Counted from the first letter of the stretch, positions 45,287 through 54,355 are shown. The stretch is 64,000 bases of DNA from Roseateles depolymerans (GCF_003387155.1 NZ_QUMT01000001.1:1367858-1431857); one strand, 5' to 3'. The notes: a model not told the origin generated them from the letters alone. Translations and numbers: made by a program.

Positions 45287-46962
45287 AAGCGCTTTACCTG
45301 CGCATCTACATCACCGTCGTGGTGGTGTTGCTGGCCTTCGCGCTGGGCTCGGCCTGGCTCTTCCAGGGGCGGATCGAGCAGGAGCGCGGCACCTTTGAGC
45401 AAGCCGCCTCCGAGCGGCTGGTGGCCATGGCGGTGCTGGTGCAGCGGGCGCTGCCACCGGCCACGGCGCCGACCCATGAGCAGTCCGAGGCGATCGAGGA
45501 CTGGGGGCAGCGTCTGCGCATGGCGCTCGCGCTGGAAGACGCCCGCGGGCGCCGCGTCGGCGCGTCCCCGCTGTTCGAGCGGCGAGAGGATCTTCCCGGG
45601 TCGCGCATCCAGCGCATTCCGCTGGACGATGGCCGGCATCTGCTGTTTCTGAGAATCGCGCGTCCCCCGGGGACGTCCGGCCCGCTGCCGGGACCGGGAC
45701 CGTTCCAGCCGGAGCAACGCCCCAGCGGTGCGCTGGCGGGCGGTGAACGGGACGGACGTGATGGACGCGAGATTAGGGATGGGCGTGATGCCCGCGAAGG
45801 CCGTGACAGCCGCGAAGGCCGTGACGCCCGCGGCGGTGGCGCCGGTGGTGGCAACTACCCGGGCGGCCCCTTCCGCGATGGAGCTGGCCCAAGCGACGGC
45901 AGCAACGCGGCCCGACAAGAGGGCGCCGCGTCGCCCTCTGCGGCGGCATCGGGTAACCGTCGAGATGCCCTGGCCGAGGTCGAGGCCACACGCCAGCGCA
46001 TGATGGAGCGCCTGGAGCAGGAGCGCCGCGCTGAAAACAGCGGCTCCTGGTTCCCAGGCTGGATCCCGCGACCCAGCGGTGAAGCACTGGCCAGCCTGCT
46101 GGTGGTGCTCTTCCTGGCGGTGTCCGGCGGCGCCTATCCGGTGGTGCGTCGCCTGACGCGGCGTCTGGAGAGTCTGAAATCCGGCGTCGAGCAATTCGGC
46201 GGCGGCGACCTCGCCTTCCGTGTCCACGACCAGGGCAAGGATGAAATCGCCGCCCTGGCCGGCAGCTTCAACCGCGCGGCGGAAAAGATCCAGACGCTGG
46301 TGAGCTCCCACAAGAGCCTGCTGGCCAATGCCAGCCATGAGCTGCGCTCGCCGCTGGCCCGTTTGAAGATGGCCTTTGCGATGCTGGACGAGGCGTCGCC
46401 CGCGCAGCGCGTGCGGCTGCAGCAGGAAATCAACACCAACATCGGCGAGCTCGATGCGCTGGTGGAAGAAGTGTTGCTGGCCAGCCGGCTGGAGGGCGGG
46501 GCGCAGAGCCTGCGCATCGAGCCGGTGGACCTGCTGGGCATTGCCGCAGAAGAAGCCGCCCGCACCGGTGCGGAGGTGGAAGCGGAAGCGGGGCTGGAGC
46601 AGCTTCAACTGCGCGGCGACGACCGTTTGCTGCGTCGGGCCCTTCGCAATCTGCTGGAAAACGCACGTCGTTATGGCGGGCCGCAGGTCGAGGTCAAGCT
46701 GCGCCGCGTCGGCACGGCCCATGTGGAGGTGCAGGTCTGCGACCGGGGGCCGGGGGTGCCCGAATCCCAGCGGGAGCGCATCTTCGAAGCCTTCTACCGC
46801 ATGCCCGGCCACGCCGAGGTGTCAGGCGGGGTGGGGCTGGGCCTGAATCTGGTCAAGCAGATCGCGCTGGCCCACAGCGGCACTGTGCGCTGTGAAGGCC
46901 GGGAGGGCGGCGGCAGCTGCTTTGCGATTCGACTGCCGCTGGTGCCGACCGAGACGGCATGA
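45283..46962 (+). CDS. Envelope sensor histidine kinase (CpxA/RstB-like)
   Basis: This 559-residue kinase has a first helix ITVVVVLLAFALGSAWLF, a long periplasmic region, a second helix LLVVLFLAVSGGAYPVV, HAMP, the H-box LLANASHELRSPLARLK, an N-box LLENARRYGG, and DRGPGVPE and GVGLGLNLVKQIA. The periplasmic region holds an extraordinary run of about nine DGR/EGR-type repeats near residues 150-185, then a Gly/Ser-rich stretch. GTG 45283 overlaps the regulator stop. It is the partner of the regulator and probably controlled by the Spy-like protein. Confidence 0.92.
   Translation: MKALYLRIYITVVVVLLAFALGSAWLFQGRIEQERGTFEQAASERLVAMAVLVQRALPPATAPTHEQSEAIEDWGQRLRMALALEDARGRRVGASPLFERREDLPGSRIQRIPLDDGRHLLFLRIARPPGTSGPLPGPGPFQPEQRPSGALAGGERDGRDGREIRDGRDAREGRDSREGRDARGGGAGGGNYPGGPFRDGAGPSDGSNAARQEGAASPSAAASGNRRDALAEVEATRQRMMERLEQERRAENSGSWFPGWIPRPSGEALASLLVVLFLAVSGGAYPVVRRLTRRLESLKSGVEQFGGGDLAFRVHDQGKDEIAALAGSFNRAAEKIQTLVSSHKSLLANASHELRSPLARLKMAFAMLDEASPAQRVRLQQEINTNIGELDALVEEVLLASRLEGGAQSLRIEPVDLLGIAAEEAARTGAEVEAEAGLEQLQLRGDDRLLRRALRNLLENARRYGGPQVEVKLRRVGTAHVEVQVCDRGPGVPESQRERIFEAFYRMPGHAEVSGGVGLGLNLVKQIALAHSGTVRCEGREGGGSCFAIRLPLVPTETA
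45742..45850 (+). repeat. Tandem repeats encoding Asp-Gly-Arg units in the kinase
   Basis: Units such as GGACGTGATGGACGC, GGGCGTGATGCCCGCGAA and GGCCGTGACAGCCGCGAA recur with a 12-18-base period. They encode alternating acidic, Gly and Arg residues in the periplasmic sensor loop, followed by Gly-rich codons. Confidence 0.75.
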
Positions 46963-47008
46963 GGTTGTGGAGGTCGGCCGCGTACCGACCCGTGGCCCGC
47001 GCAGGCCG

Positions 47009-47071
47009 CCCTAAGCGCCCTAAGCGCCCTAAGCGCCCTAAGCGCCCTAAGCGCCCTAAGCGCCCTAAGCG
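47009..47071. repeat. Seven exact copies of CCCTAAGCG
   Basis: The 9-base unit CCCTAAGCG is repeated seven times without a mismatch (63 bases), between the kinase stop and the end of the PEP-CTERM gene. The last copy supplies the TAG stop of that minus-strand gene. An exact array like this is prone to slippage. Confidence 0.95.
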
Positions 47072-48105
47072 TCCCCGCGCGCCGCATTCGCCCCATGCGC
47101 CCGGGGCGCGGGCTCGCGCCGCCAGCGCGCCAGGGCCATCACCCCTGCCGCGCCGCACAGCATCAGCCACAGGGTGGCGGGCTCAGGCACCGGCGTCGGC
47201 GGCAGGGCGTTGGCGTAGTTGATCCCCGAGTCGTTGAACGCGGTGATGTCCGTCAGCAAGGCCCCGCTGCTGTCGCGCACTTCCACGATGCCGCCCCAAT
47301 AGAACGTGCTGGAATAGTCGGCGTTGAAGGCCGACCACCCCGCCATGCTGCCCACTTCGGTGTAGTTCGCCACCCTCGAATTGCCTTGCAGCGTGGAAGA
47401 CCAGGAAAAGCTCAGCGGGTTGCCGAGGATGAATCGCGCCGAGAGGGTGTCTCCCCAGATGGGACGGTCGTGATAGCTGCCGCCGTAGTGCCAGCGTAGC
47501 TCCGACTGGAACATGCCGGTGCCCACTGGCTGGGTGGGATCATTGGCATCGGTCGCGTTCATGAAGAAGCTGCTGGAGACTGCCGAGTAGGCCGAGAAGT
47601 CCGCATCCGCACGGTCCGGGGTGGTCACCAGGCGGCCGTCAACCGCCGCGGTGCCCTCCGCCCGCACACGAAAGGTCACGGTGGCCTCGGTGCCGGCGAC
47701 GCAGGTCGGGCAACTGACCATAAAGCTGTCGTACAGGCTGGCAGTTGCTTCGGCATAGGCCGACACCTCGCCCACGGGTCCCGCGCCGTCGAGCGTCGCG
47801 CCGCCGAAGGTGCGCAATTGCATGTGGCCGTAGCCGACCGTACCCACCGCGGTGGCCCAGGCGCTCCCGGCCAGGCCGCCCGACTGGCGGTCCAGCGCGA
47901 CGTGGGACGAGACGCTGCCAGGCCGGTCCAGGGATTGGGTAGGAGGCCACTGATGCTCGTCGAACACGGAGGCTGTGGCCGTGGTGGACACGGTGGTGAT
48001 CGCGGCTTGTGCCGCCACGTCGGTGCTGACCAGCCCGAAGCACAGGGGGACGAGGAGGGGAAGGGCGGCCGCTTGTCGACGCATGTCGCAAGGAATGAAC
48101 GTCAT
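47065..48105 (-). CDS. PEP-CTERM sorted exported protein
   Basis: This 346-residue protein has a signal peptide (AAALPLLVPLCFGLVSTDVAA). A beta-rich body with one Cys pair (SCPTC) follows, and it ends in a PEP-CTERM tripartite tail: PVPEP, a hydrophobic helix (ATLWLMLCGAAGVMALA) and the basic cluster RWRR. PEP-CTERM proteins are processed by exosortase and linked to exopolysaccharide or biofilm. GGGAGCC precedes ATG 48105. The stop codon lies inside the 9-base repeat array. Confidence 0.88.
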   Translation of the reverse strand: MTFIPCDMRRQAAALPLLVPLCFGLVSTDVAAQAAITTVSTTATASVFDEHQWPPTQSLDRPGSVSSHVALDRQSGGLAGSAWATAVGTVGYGHMQLRTFGGATLDGAGPVGEVSAYAEATASLYDSFMVSCPTCVAGTEATVTFRVRAEGTAAVDGRLVTTPDRADADFSAYSAVSSSFFMNATDANDPTQPVGTGMFQSELRWHYGGSYHDRPIWGDTLSARFILGNPLSFSWSSTLQGNSRVANYTEVGSMAGWSAFNADYSSTFYWGGIVEVRDSSGALLTDITAFNDSGINYANALPPTPVPEPATLWLMLCGAAGVMALARWRREPAPRAHGANAARGDA

Positions 48106-48223
48106 GAAGGGCTCCCGCCAGGGGGACGCACCTGGACGTGGCTCAACCCTAGTCGATGCGGGGCAGTGCGTGTGTCGGCGATTTCTGCTTCATAGGGGGT
48201 GGCGAGGTGTGGCCCGCCCCCCC

Positions 48224-49600
48224 TCAGCCCTTGAGCTGCGTGCGGTGCACCCAGGCGAGCAGGGCACTGAGGCCCAGCGCCGCAGCCACCAGACCGGCGG
48301 AGGCCGCGCTCCAGAAGCCCATCGCGCCCTGCATGAAGGTGGGCAGGGCCACGGCATGGTCGCCAAAGGCCAGCCAGTAGCCGCCGCCCAGCCCCAGCCC
48401 CCAGATGGCCAGCGCATAGATGACCATCGGGGCCGTCGCAATGTGATGGGCCCGCAGCACGAAAGCGGACACGGTCTGCCCGGCGTCCGCCACGTGGAAG
48501 ATCCACACCCAGCCCAGCAGCGGCAGGGCCGCGGCGATGATGGCGGTGTCCCGTGTATACAGCCCCAGCACCTGTTCGCGCAGGCTGAAGATCAGTGCCC
48601 CCAGCACGAAGGCGATGCCCACCGCCAGTTCCAGTCCGTGCCAGCCCAACCGCCGGGCGCCGGCCGCATCGCGCGCGCCCAGGGCCTGCGCCACCAGCGT
48701 GCTGCTGGCATTGGCCAGCGCCAGCGGCATCATGAACATCATGGCCACCAGGTTGGCCGCCAGTTGATGCCCCGCCACGGCAGTGCTGCCGATGCGCGCG
48801 ATGAAGATGGCCATGAAGGTGAAGCCGGTCACCTCGATCAGCACCGACGCGCCCATCGGCACGCCCAGCTTCACCAGCCGCGCCAGCGTGGCCCGGCGAG
48901 GGCGGTGCAGCCCGCCGCGCGCGAAGCCGAAGCCGCTGTAGAACGGGTCCCGGCGCAGGACCACCAGCGCCAGCAGCAACTGGCTCCACATGACGATGGC
49001 CGTGGCCATTGCGCAGCCCACTGCTCCCAGCGCCGGCACCGTCACCGGCCCCAGGCTGAAGCCGCCGATCAACAGCGCGCTGGCCGGAAACTTCAGCAGC
49101 AGTCCGCCGATCTGCAGCGCCATCACCGCCTTGGGCCGTGACACCGCCGTATTGAAACCTCGGTAGGCAGTGAAGAGCAGGGCGGCCGGCAGCGCAATGC
49201 CCAGCGTGCGCAAATAGGCGCTGACCTTGGCCGCGATCTCCGGGCTCGCATGCGAGATGGCCAGGAAGGGCTGCGGGAACCACAGCACCAGCTCCCCGAC
49301 CGCCGCCAGCATCAAGGCCAGCCACGCCGCCTGATGCAGGCTGTCCCCGGCTTCGGCCATGCGCTTGGCGCCGAACAACTGGCCCGCCACCGGTGAGATC
49401 GCCAGCACCACGCCCATCAGCCCCACGAACACCGAGGTATAGACGGCCGACCCCACGGCCAGCGCCGCCAGGTCCAGCGAGGAATGGCGCGCCACGAGCA
49501 GGGTGTCGATGGTCGAGTAGGCCAGCACGGCCAGTTGGCCGATGAAGACCGGCCAGGCCAGCGGAAGGATCTGCCGCAGGCTCTGCAGGCGATGGTTCAA
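48224..49600 (-). CDS. MATE-family efflux transporter
   Basis: This 458-residue protein has twelve membrane helices in two halves. MATE features include LAWPVFIGQLAVLAYSTIDTLLV, AISPVAGQLFGAKR in the first half, and GVPMGASVLIEVTGFTFMAIFIARIG plus LVAQALGARDAAGARR in the second. It should exchange Na+ or H+ for cationic drugs or metabolites. It overlaps the upstream DUF3717 gene by four bases, so the two are cotranscribed. Confidence 0.93.
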   Translation of the reverse strand: MNHRLQSLRQILPLAWPVFIGQLAVLAYSTIDTLLVARHSSLDLAALAVGSAVYTSVFVGLMGVVLAISPVAGQLFGAKRMAEAGDSLHQAAWLALMLAAVGELVLWFPQPFLAISHASPEIAAKVSAYLRTLGIALPAALLFTAYRGFNTAVSRPKAVMALQIGGLLLKFPASALLIGGFSLGPVTVPALGAVGCAMATAIVMWSQLLLALVVLRRDPFYSGFGFARGGLHRPRRATLARLVKLGVPMGASVLIEVTGFTFMAIFIARIGSTAVAGHQLAANLVAMMFMMPLALANASSTLVAQALGARDAAGARRLGWHGLELAVGIAFVLGALIFSLREQVLGLYTRDTAIIAAALPLLGWVWIFHVADAGQTVSAFVLRAHHIATAPMVIYALAIWGLGLGGGYWLAFGDHAVALPTFMQGAMGFWSAASAGLVAAALGLSALLAWVHRTQLKG

Positions 49601-50076
49601 GAACGCTCCCCGCGCGAAGGCTCCCCGCGCGCCGTGCCCGGCGTGCCCGGCGTGCCGGCCGCCGCCTTTGCAGTCGCCTCCAGCGCCCGTTCCGAATAGC
49701 GGTTGAAGCGCCAGGCCGTGCCCTCCAGCGTGATGCGTCGCCAGGTGGCGCGTTTCTCACCCGGCGTCAGCACCGGCCAGTTCTGCACTTCGTCGAAGGT
49801 GCGGCCGCAGCCCTTGCACAGCTCATCGCCCTGGCTGGTGGAGCAGATGGCGATGCAAGGCGCGTCCGGTGTGGTGTCGTACCAGGCCAGCCAGGCCTGG
49901 TGGGCCGCCGGCGGCATGCTGTCTTCGTCGCACAGGGTCTCGTGGTGGTAGACCATCAGCGCATAGACCTCGGCCAGGGCACGGAGTTCCGGTCCCAGAT
50001 GGATGCCGTCGCCCGGGTCACGGGCGCGCCACCAGTTGATGGCGGATTCAATGTCGGTGATGTGGAGGCCGGCCAT
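49597..50076 (-). CDS. DUF3717 + DUF1289 protein
   Basis: This 159-residue cytoplasmic protein has an N-terminal DUF3717 domain (ITDIESAINWWRARDPGDG ... LAEVYALMVYHHE). A DUF1289-type Cys cluster follows (PCIAICSTSQGDELCKGCGRTFDEVQNW), suggesting a metal or Fe-S site. The C-terminal tail has Pro-Gly-Thr repeats from short tandem DNA units. ATG 50076 gives the normal domain start; the frame is open nine codons further upstream. Function unknown. Confidence 0.85.
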   Translation of the reverse strand: MAGLHITDIESAINWWRARDPGDGIHLGPELRALAEVYALMVYHHETLCDEDSMPPAAHQAWLAWYDTTPDAPCIAICSTSQGDELCKGCGRTFDEVQNWPVLTPGEKRATWRRITLEGTAWRFNRYSERALEATAKAAAGTPGTPGTARGEPSRGERS

Positions 50077-50115
50077 GGGGAACTGCAGTGAGAACAACAA
50101 CAAAAGGGATCGGGA

Positions 50116-51240
50116 TCAGTACGCCAGGCCGATGGCCGACCGTACTTCGCGCAAGGTCTTCCGAGCCACGGCACGGGCACGTTCGGTGCCGACTTCCACG
50201 ATCCAGTGGACCTTCTTCGGATCGGCCAGCAATTCCTCCGCCCGGGCACGCCAGGGCGCCTGCTCCCGCTGGATGGCCTCGATCAGCGGCTGCTTGCAGT
50301 CCAGGCAACCGATGCCCGCACTGCGGCAGCCGTCGGCGGCCCACTGGCGGGTGGCCTCGTCGGTGTAGACCTGATGCAGCGGCCAGACCGGGCACCGGGT
50401 GGGTTCGCCCGGATCATGGCGTCGCACCCGCTGGGGATCGGTGGGCATCTGCCGCACCTTCTGCTCGACGACCTCCGGCGCATCCCGCATGGCGATGGCG
50501 TTGCCGTAGGTCTTGCTCATCTTGCGGCCGTCCAGGCCAGGCAGGCGGGCGGTGTCGCTGAGCAGGGCCTGGGGCTCGGGCAGCAGCGGCGCGTACAGGT
50601 GGTTGAAGCGGCGCGCGACCTCCCGCGTCACTTCCACGTGCGGGGCCTGGTCTTCTCCCACCGGCACGAAGGCGGCCTTGTAGATGAGGATGTCGGCCGC
50701 CTGCAGCAGCGGATAGCCCAGGAAGCCGAAGGTGGCCAGCTCGCGGTTCTCGGCGACGGCGTCCTTGTAGCTGGGCATGCGCTCCAGCCAGCTGGACGGC
50801 GTGCTCATGGCCAGCAGGGTGAACAGCTCCGCATGTTCGGGCATGCGGCTCTGGATGAAGAGGGTGGCTTGTTCCGGGTCGATGCCGGCGGCGAGCCAGT
50901 CCACGACCATGTCGTAGACGCTTTGCTCCAGGCCTTCCCGGTGCTCATAGTGGGTGGTGAGTGCATGCCAGTCGGCCACGAAGAAGAAGCAGTCGTGGGT
51001 GGACTGGAGCTGGACCCAGCTCTTGAGCGCACCGTGATAGTGACCCAGGTGCAGGGCGCCGGTCGGGCGCATGCCGGACAGCACCCGCGCACGGCCGCCG
51101 CTGGGCGCAAGGCCCAGGGCCGATGCCGAGGCGGACGCCGCGGCAGCGCCAGGCGGGATGGCGGGCGACGATGGGGCCGGCACGGCGGTTGTCGAAGGGG
51201 CGGGCCCGCTGGGGGCCGAGGAGGTGGGGTTCGTGTTCAT
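50116..51240 (-). CDS. trpS: Tryptophan-tRNA ligase
   Basis: This 374-residue class I aminoacyl-tRNA synthetase has the HIGH-like motif HLGHYHGAL and KMSKS-like KMSKTYGNAI, with DWHALTTHY and the C-terminal GIGCLDCKQPL segment typical of the Burkholderiales form. Before the catalytic core (VLSGMRPTGALHLG) there are about 50 residues rich in Ala, Pro and Ser that family members lack. Either the protein has a low-complexity extension or translation begins later, for example at the GTG just before LSGMRPTG. Confidence 0.95.
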   Translation of the reverse strand: MNTNPTSSAPSGPAPSTTAVPAPSSPAIPPGAAAASASASALGLAPSGGRARVLSGMRPTGALHLGHYHGALKSWVQLQSTHDCFFFVADWHALTTHYEHREGLEQSVYDMVVDWLAAGIDPEQATLFIQSRMPEHAELFTLLAMSTPSSWLERMPSYKDAVAENRELATFGFLGYPLLQAADILIYKAAFVPVGEDQAPHVEVTREVARRFNHLYAPLLPEPQALLSDTARLPGLDGRKMSKTYGNAIAMRDAPEVVEQKVRQMPTDPQRVRRHDPGEPTRCPVWPLHQVYTDEATRQWAADGCRSAGIGCLDCKQPLIEAIQREQAPWRARAEELLADPKKVHWIVEVGTERARAVARKTLREVRSAIGLAY

Positions 51241-51325
51241 GGGCAGGCGGCGGATTGTAGGCAGGCCGCTCCGGGCACGCCTGTCCAGGCTCATTGTCCG
51301 TGGTCCGCCGCTACACTGCCGCCCC

Positions 51326-51964
51326 ATGAAGAACATCGTGATCCTGATCTCCGGCCGTGGTTCCAACATGGAGGCCATCGTCAAGGCCTGCGCGGCGGAG
51401 CAGTGGCCCGCCCGCATCGCGGCGGTGATCAGCAACCGTCCGGACGCCGGCGGCCTGGCCTTTGCCCAGTCGCACGGCATCCCGACCGCCGTGGTGGACC
51501 ACAAGGCCTTCGGCCGTGGGGACGAGGCCCGTGCCGCCTTTGATGCCGAACTGCAGCGGGTGATCGACGGCTTCTCGCCCGACCTGGTGGTCCTGGCCGG
51601 CTTCATGCGCATCCTGACGGCGGGCTTCACCGGCCACTATGAAGGCCGCATGCTCAACATCCATCCGTCCCTGCTGCCGGCCTTCACCGGGCTGCATACG
51701 CATCAGCGGGCGATCGAGTCCGGCTGCCGCGTGGCGGGCGCGACCGTGCATTTCGTCACCGCGGAGCTGGACCATGGCCCCATCGTGGCCCAGGCCGTCG
51801 TGCCGGTGCTGGACGGGGATGACGAAGCCACGCTGGGCCAGCGGGTGCTCCAGCAGGAACACCGCATGTACCCGAGCGCCGTGCGCTGGTTCGTGGAAGG
51901 GGCGCTGCAGATCGACGGTGCTGCTGTGCGCCATCGCGGCGGACAGTCCCAGCTGTTCAGCTGA
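51326..51964 (+). CDS. purN: Phosphoribosylglycinamide formyltransferase
   Basis: This 212-residue enzyme makes formyl-GAR from GAR and 10-formyl-THF in purine synthesis. Motifs: LISGRGSNMEAI (phosphate binding), NRPDAGGL, VLAGFMRIL, MLNIHPSLLPAFTGLHTHQRA (catalytic Asn and His) and VHFVTAELDHGPIV (Asp). The start is ATG 51326. It is divergent from trpS and converges with the DUF1345 gene, with a 7-base overlap. Confidence 0.96.
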   Translation: MKNIVILISGRGSNMEAIVKACAAEQWPARIAAVISNRPDAGGLAFAQSHGIPTAVVDHKAFGRGDEARAAFDAELQRVIDGFSPDLVVLAGFMRILTAGFTGHYEGRMLNIHPSLLPAFTGLHTHQRAIESGCRVAGATVHFVTAELDHGPIVAQAVVPVLDGDDEATLGQRVLQQEHRMYPSAVRWFVEGALQIDGAAVRHRGGQSQLFS

Positions 51965-52616
51965 GCAGGCTGGCCAGCAGGTTGATGGACAGCGCCAGCA
52001 CCACCGTGTTGAAGGCGAAGGACAGCACCGCCTGCACCAGCACGAGCCGGCGGATGGGACGGGCACTGACCATGACGTCCGAGGTCTGCGACGTGGCGGC
52101 CAGCGTCACCGAGAAATAGAGGAAGTCGGTGTAGTCCGGTTGTGCCTCGTCGCCGGGGAACTCCAGGCCGTGAGGCGCTTTCGGGCCGCTGTGAAAGAGG
52201 CTGGCATAGGCCAGGGCGAATTCCACCGGCAGCAGCAGCCAGGACCCGGTGACCGTACCCAGCGCCACCAGCAGATGCGGCCACCCGTGGGCCACGCCCC
52301 CCGCTTGCCGCACCTGCGCCAGCTCCAGCGCCAGCGCCGCCAGACTGACCAGCGCCCCGATCATCGCCAGGCCCAGCACCGTCGGCATGCCTTCGGCAAT
52401 CGCGCGGGCCTGTTGCTGCACGGCCTCGGCCGGCGTGCGCAGCATCATCTGCAGCACCAGCAGCAGATACACCCAGACGCCGCAGCTCCAGCCGATCAGC
52501 AACTGGGTGGAGCGCGGCATGTCGGCGGCCCAGGGCAGGGCGGCGGCCAGCACCGCGCCCAGCGCGGCGCCGATCAGCAGGCGAGGGCGACGGCGAAGTT
52601 GATGCAGCAGCGGCAT
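51957..52616 (-). CDS. DUF1345 membrane protein
   Basis: This 219-residue polytopic protein has about five helices. The DUF1345 hallmark is near FPGDEAQPDYTDFLYFSVTLAATSQTSDV. The function of the family is unknown. ATG 52616 (MPLLHQLRRRPRLL) starts with a basic pre-helix stretch; the frame is open 31 codons further upstream. Confidence 0.88.
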   Translation of the reverse strand: MPLLHQLRRRPRLLIGAALGAVLAAALPWAADMPRSTQLLIGWSCGVWVYLLLVLQMMLRTPAEAVQQQARAIAEGMPTVLGLAMIGALVSLAALALELAQVRQAGGVAHGWPHLLVALGTVTGSWLLLPVEFALAYASLFHSGPKAPHGLEFPGDEAQPDYTDFLYFSVTLAATSQTSDVMVSARPIRRLVLVQAVLSFAFNTVVLALSINLLASLLS

Positions 52617-52638
52617 GGGCCTGACTCCGTCGCCGATG

Positions 52639-52881
52639 TCAGTCGCCGATGCGCACGAAACGCTGCACCGTGCGGCCCTCCACCTCCAGCGTCCCGAAGA
52701 ACATGCCATGCGGACGCACCCACAGGCCGGTGCTGTTGTACAGCGGGGTGTAGAGCACCAGCGCTTCCAGGGTTTCGCTGTGGCGCACCACGCCGTGGAC
52801 CTGGTAGTCCTGGCCCTTGTAATGGCGGTAGCGGCCGGGCGGGGTGGGAGGCAGGGGCAGGAGGTCGTCGTCGTGGCTCAT
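52639..52881 (-). CDS. DUF1653 small protein
   Basis: This 80-residue protein has the DUF1653 core GRYRHYKGQDYQVHGVVRHSET-LE-LVLYTPLY and a C-terminal Trp/Phe-rich strand (WVRPHGMFFGTLEV, VQRFVRIG). It lies just upstream of the DUF1345 gene on the same strand. Function unknown. Confidence 0.85.
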   Translation of the reverse strand: MSHDDDLLPLPPTPPGRYRHYKGQDYQVHGVVRHSETLEALVLYTPLYNSTGLWVRPHGMFFGTLEVEGRTVQRFVRIGD

Positions 52882-52937
52882 GACATCTGAACGGGTAGAG
52901 AAATCGGAAAAGGGTCGCGGGCTGAGATAATTTGCGG

Positions 52938-54203
52938 ATGCATCCTAATGCCCTCCTCGAACTCTGCGCCGAACTTGTCGACAGCCTGATGCTGTTCGAT
53001 GCGCCGGCGGACTCCCTGGTCTCCTCGTTTTTCCGTCAGCACAAGGCGCTGGGTCAGCGCGAGCGTCATACGCTGGCCGAAACCGCCTACGCCGTGCTGC
53101 GCAACCGTCTGCTGTTCCAGCATCTGGCCCAGTCCGGCCGTGGGCCGATGTCCCGCCGCCTGGCCATCCTGGGCTGGGAGGGCAATGAAGCCTTCCTGCG
53201 CGGCGCCTTGAATGACCAGGAGCAGCACTGGCTCCAGCAGGTCCAGTCGGTGGACAAGCGCCAGTTGCCGGAGCGGCTGCGCCACAACCTGCCGGACTGG
53301 CTGGCTGAGCCGCTGCACAAGCGGCTGGGGGACGAGCAGTTCTGGGCCCTGGCCAGCGCGCTGAATGAAGGCGCGCCGCTGGACCTGCGGGTCAACCTGC
53401 TCAAGGCCCGCCGTGAAGAGGTGCAGGCCGCCCTGGAGGCCAAGGGGTTCAAGTCGACCCCGACCCCGTACTCCCCGTGGGGCCTGCGACTCGAAGGCAA
53501 GCCGGCACTGCAGAAGCTGGACGTTTTCACCAGCGGCCAGGTCGAGGTGCAGGACGAGGGCAGCCAGTTGCTGTCCCTGCTGACCGAAGCCAAGCGGGGC
53601 GAGATGGTGGTGGATTTCTGCGCGGGCGCCGGCGGCAAGACCCTGGCACTGGGCGCTGCGATGCGCAACACCGGCCGTCTGTATGCGTTCGACGTGTCCG
53701 GCCACCGCCTGGACAAGCTCAAGCCACGTCTGGCCCGCAGCGGCCTGTCCAACGTCTATCCGGTGCAGCTCACGACCGAGCGGGACGACCGCGTCAAGCG
53801 CCTGGCCGGCAAGGTCGATCGGGTGCTGGTGGACGCACCGTGCTCGGGCCTGGGCACCCTGCGCCGCAACCCCGACCTCAAGTGGCGCCAGTCGCCGCAA
53901 GGCCTGCAGGAGCTGCAAGCCAAGCAGCTGGCCATCCTGAACAGCGCCTCCCGCATGCTCAAGTCGGGGGGGCGTCTGGTGTACGCCACCTGCAGCCTGC
54001 TGGATGAGGAAAATGAAGCGGTGGCGCACGCGTTTTCCGAAGCCCATCCCGACTTCGTCCTGCAACCCGTGCAGGACATCCTGACCCATGCGCAAGTGCC
54101 GGCAGAGCGGGCCGAGACCCTCTGCGAGAACGGATACCTGCGCCTGTGGCCCCACAGGCACCACAGCGACGGCTTCTTCGCCGCGGTCTGGACCCGCAAG
54201 TAA
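52938..54203 (+). CDS. RsmB/NOP2-type RNA (cytosine-5) methyltransferase
   Basis: This 421-residue protein has an N-terminal RNA-binding helical domain (NusB-like, RERHTLAETAYAVLRNR) and a SAM-binding methyltransferase domain (VVDFCAGAGGKTLALGAAM; VLVDAPCSGLGTLRRNPDLKW with the motif IV Cys; LVYATCSLLDEENE with the motif VI catalytic Cys). It is likely an rRNA m5C methyltransferase. ATG 52938 is preferred to TTG 52932. It is divergent from the DUF1653 gene. Confidence 0.92.
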   Translation: MHPNALLELCAELVDSLMLFDAPADSLVSSFFRQHKALGQRERHTLAETAYAVLRNRLLFQHLAQSGRGPMSRRLAILGWEGNEAFLRGALNDQEQHWLQQVQSVDKRQLPERLRHNLPDWLAEPLHKRLGDEQFWALASALNEGAPLDLRVNLLKARREEVQAALEAKGFKSTPTPYSPWGLRLEGKPALQKLDVFTSGQVEVQDEGSQLLSLLTEAKRGEMVVDFCAGAGGKTLALGAAMRNTGRLYAFDVSGHRLDKLKPRLARSGLSNVYPVQLTTERDDRVKRLAGKVDRVLVDAPCSGLGTLRRNPDLKWRQSPQGLQELQAKQLAILNSASRMLKSGGRLVYATCSLLDEENEAVAHAFSEAHPDFVLQPVQDILTHAQVPAERAETLCENGYLRLWPHRHHSDGFFAAVWTRK

Positions 54204-54355
54204 GCGGCACGGGCGAATCGTTTTTGACCCGGATCGGCGGGCGCAGACCGGTATTTTTTGACGTCTGGCGCCCCGCGTGCCGGCGTCTTGGCGTGTACGC
54301 CTACCGAAGTCATCAAAGACCGGGGTTTATTGGGTTAGATCAAGGACCGGATCTA

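Noticed and set aside
46962-47110. A possible CRISPR array because of the regular repeats
   Set aside because: The unit is only 9 bases with no spacers; it is a simple tandem repeat.
48102-49760. A 552-codon minus-strand frame over the MATE gene
   Set aside because: It is out of frame with the clear MATE protein and has Gly/Ala/Arg-rich nonsense composition.
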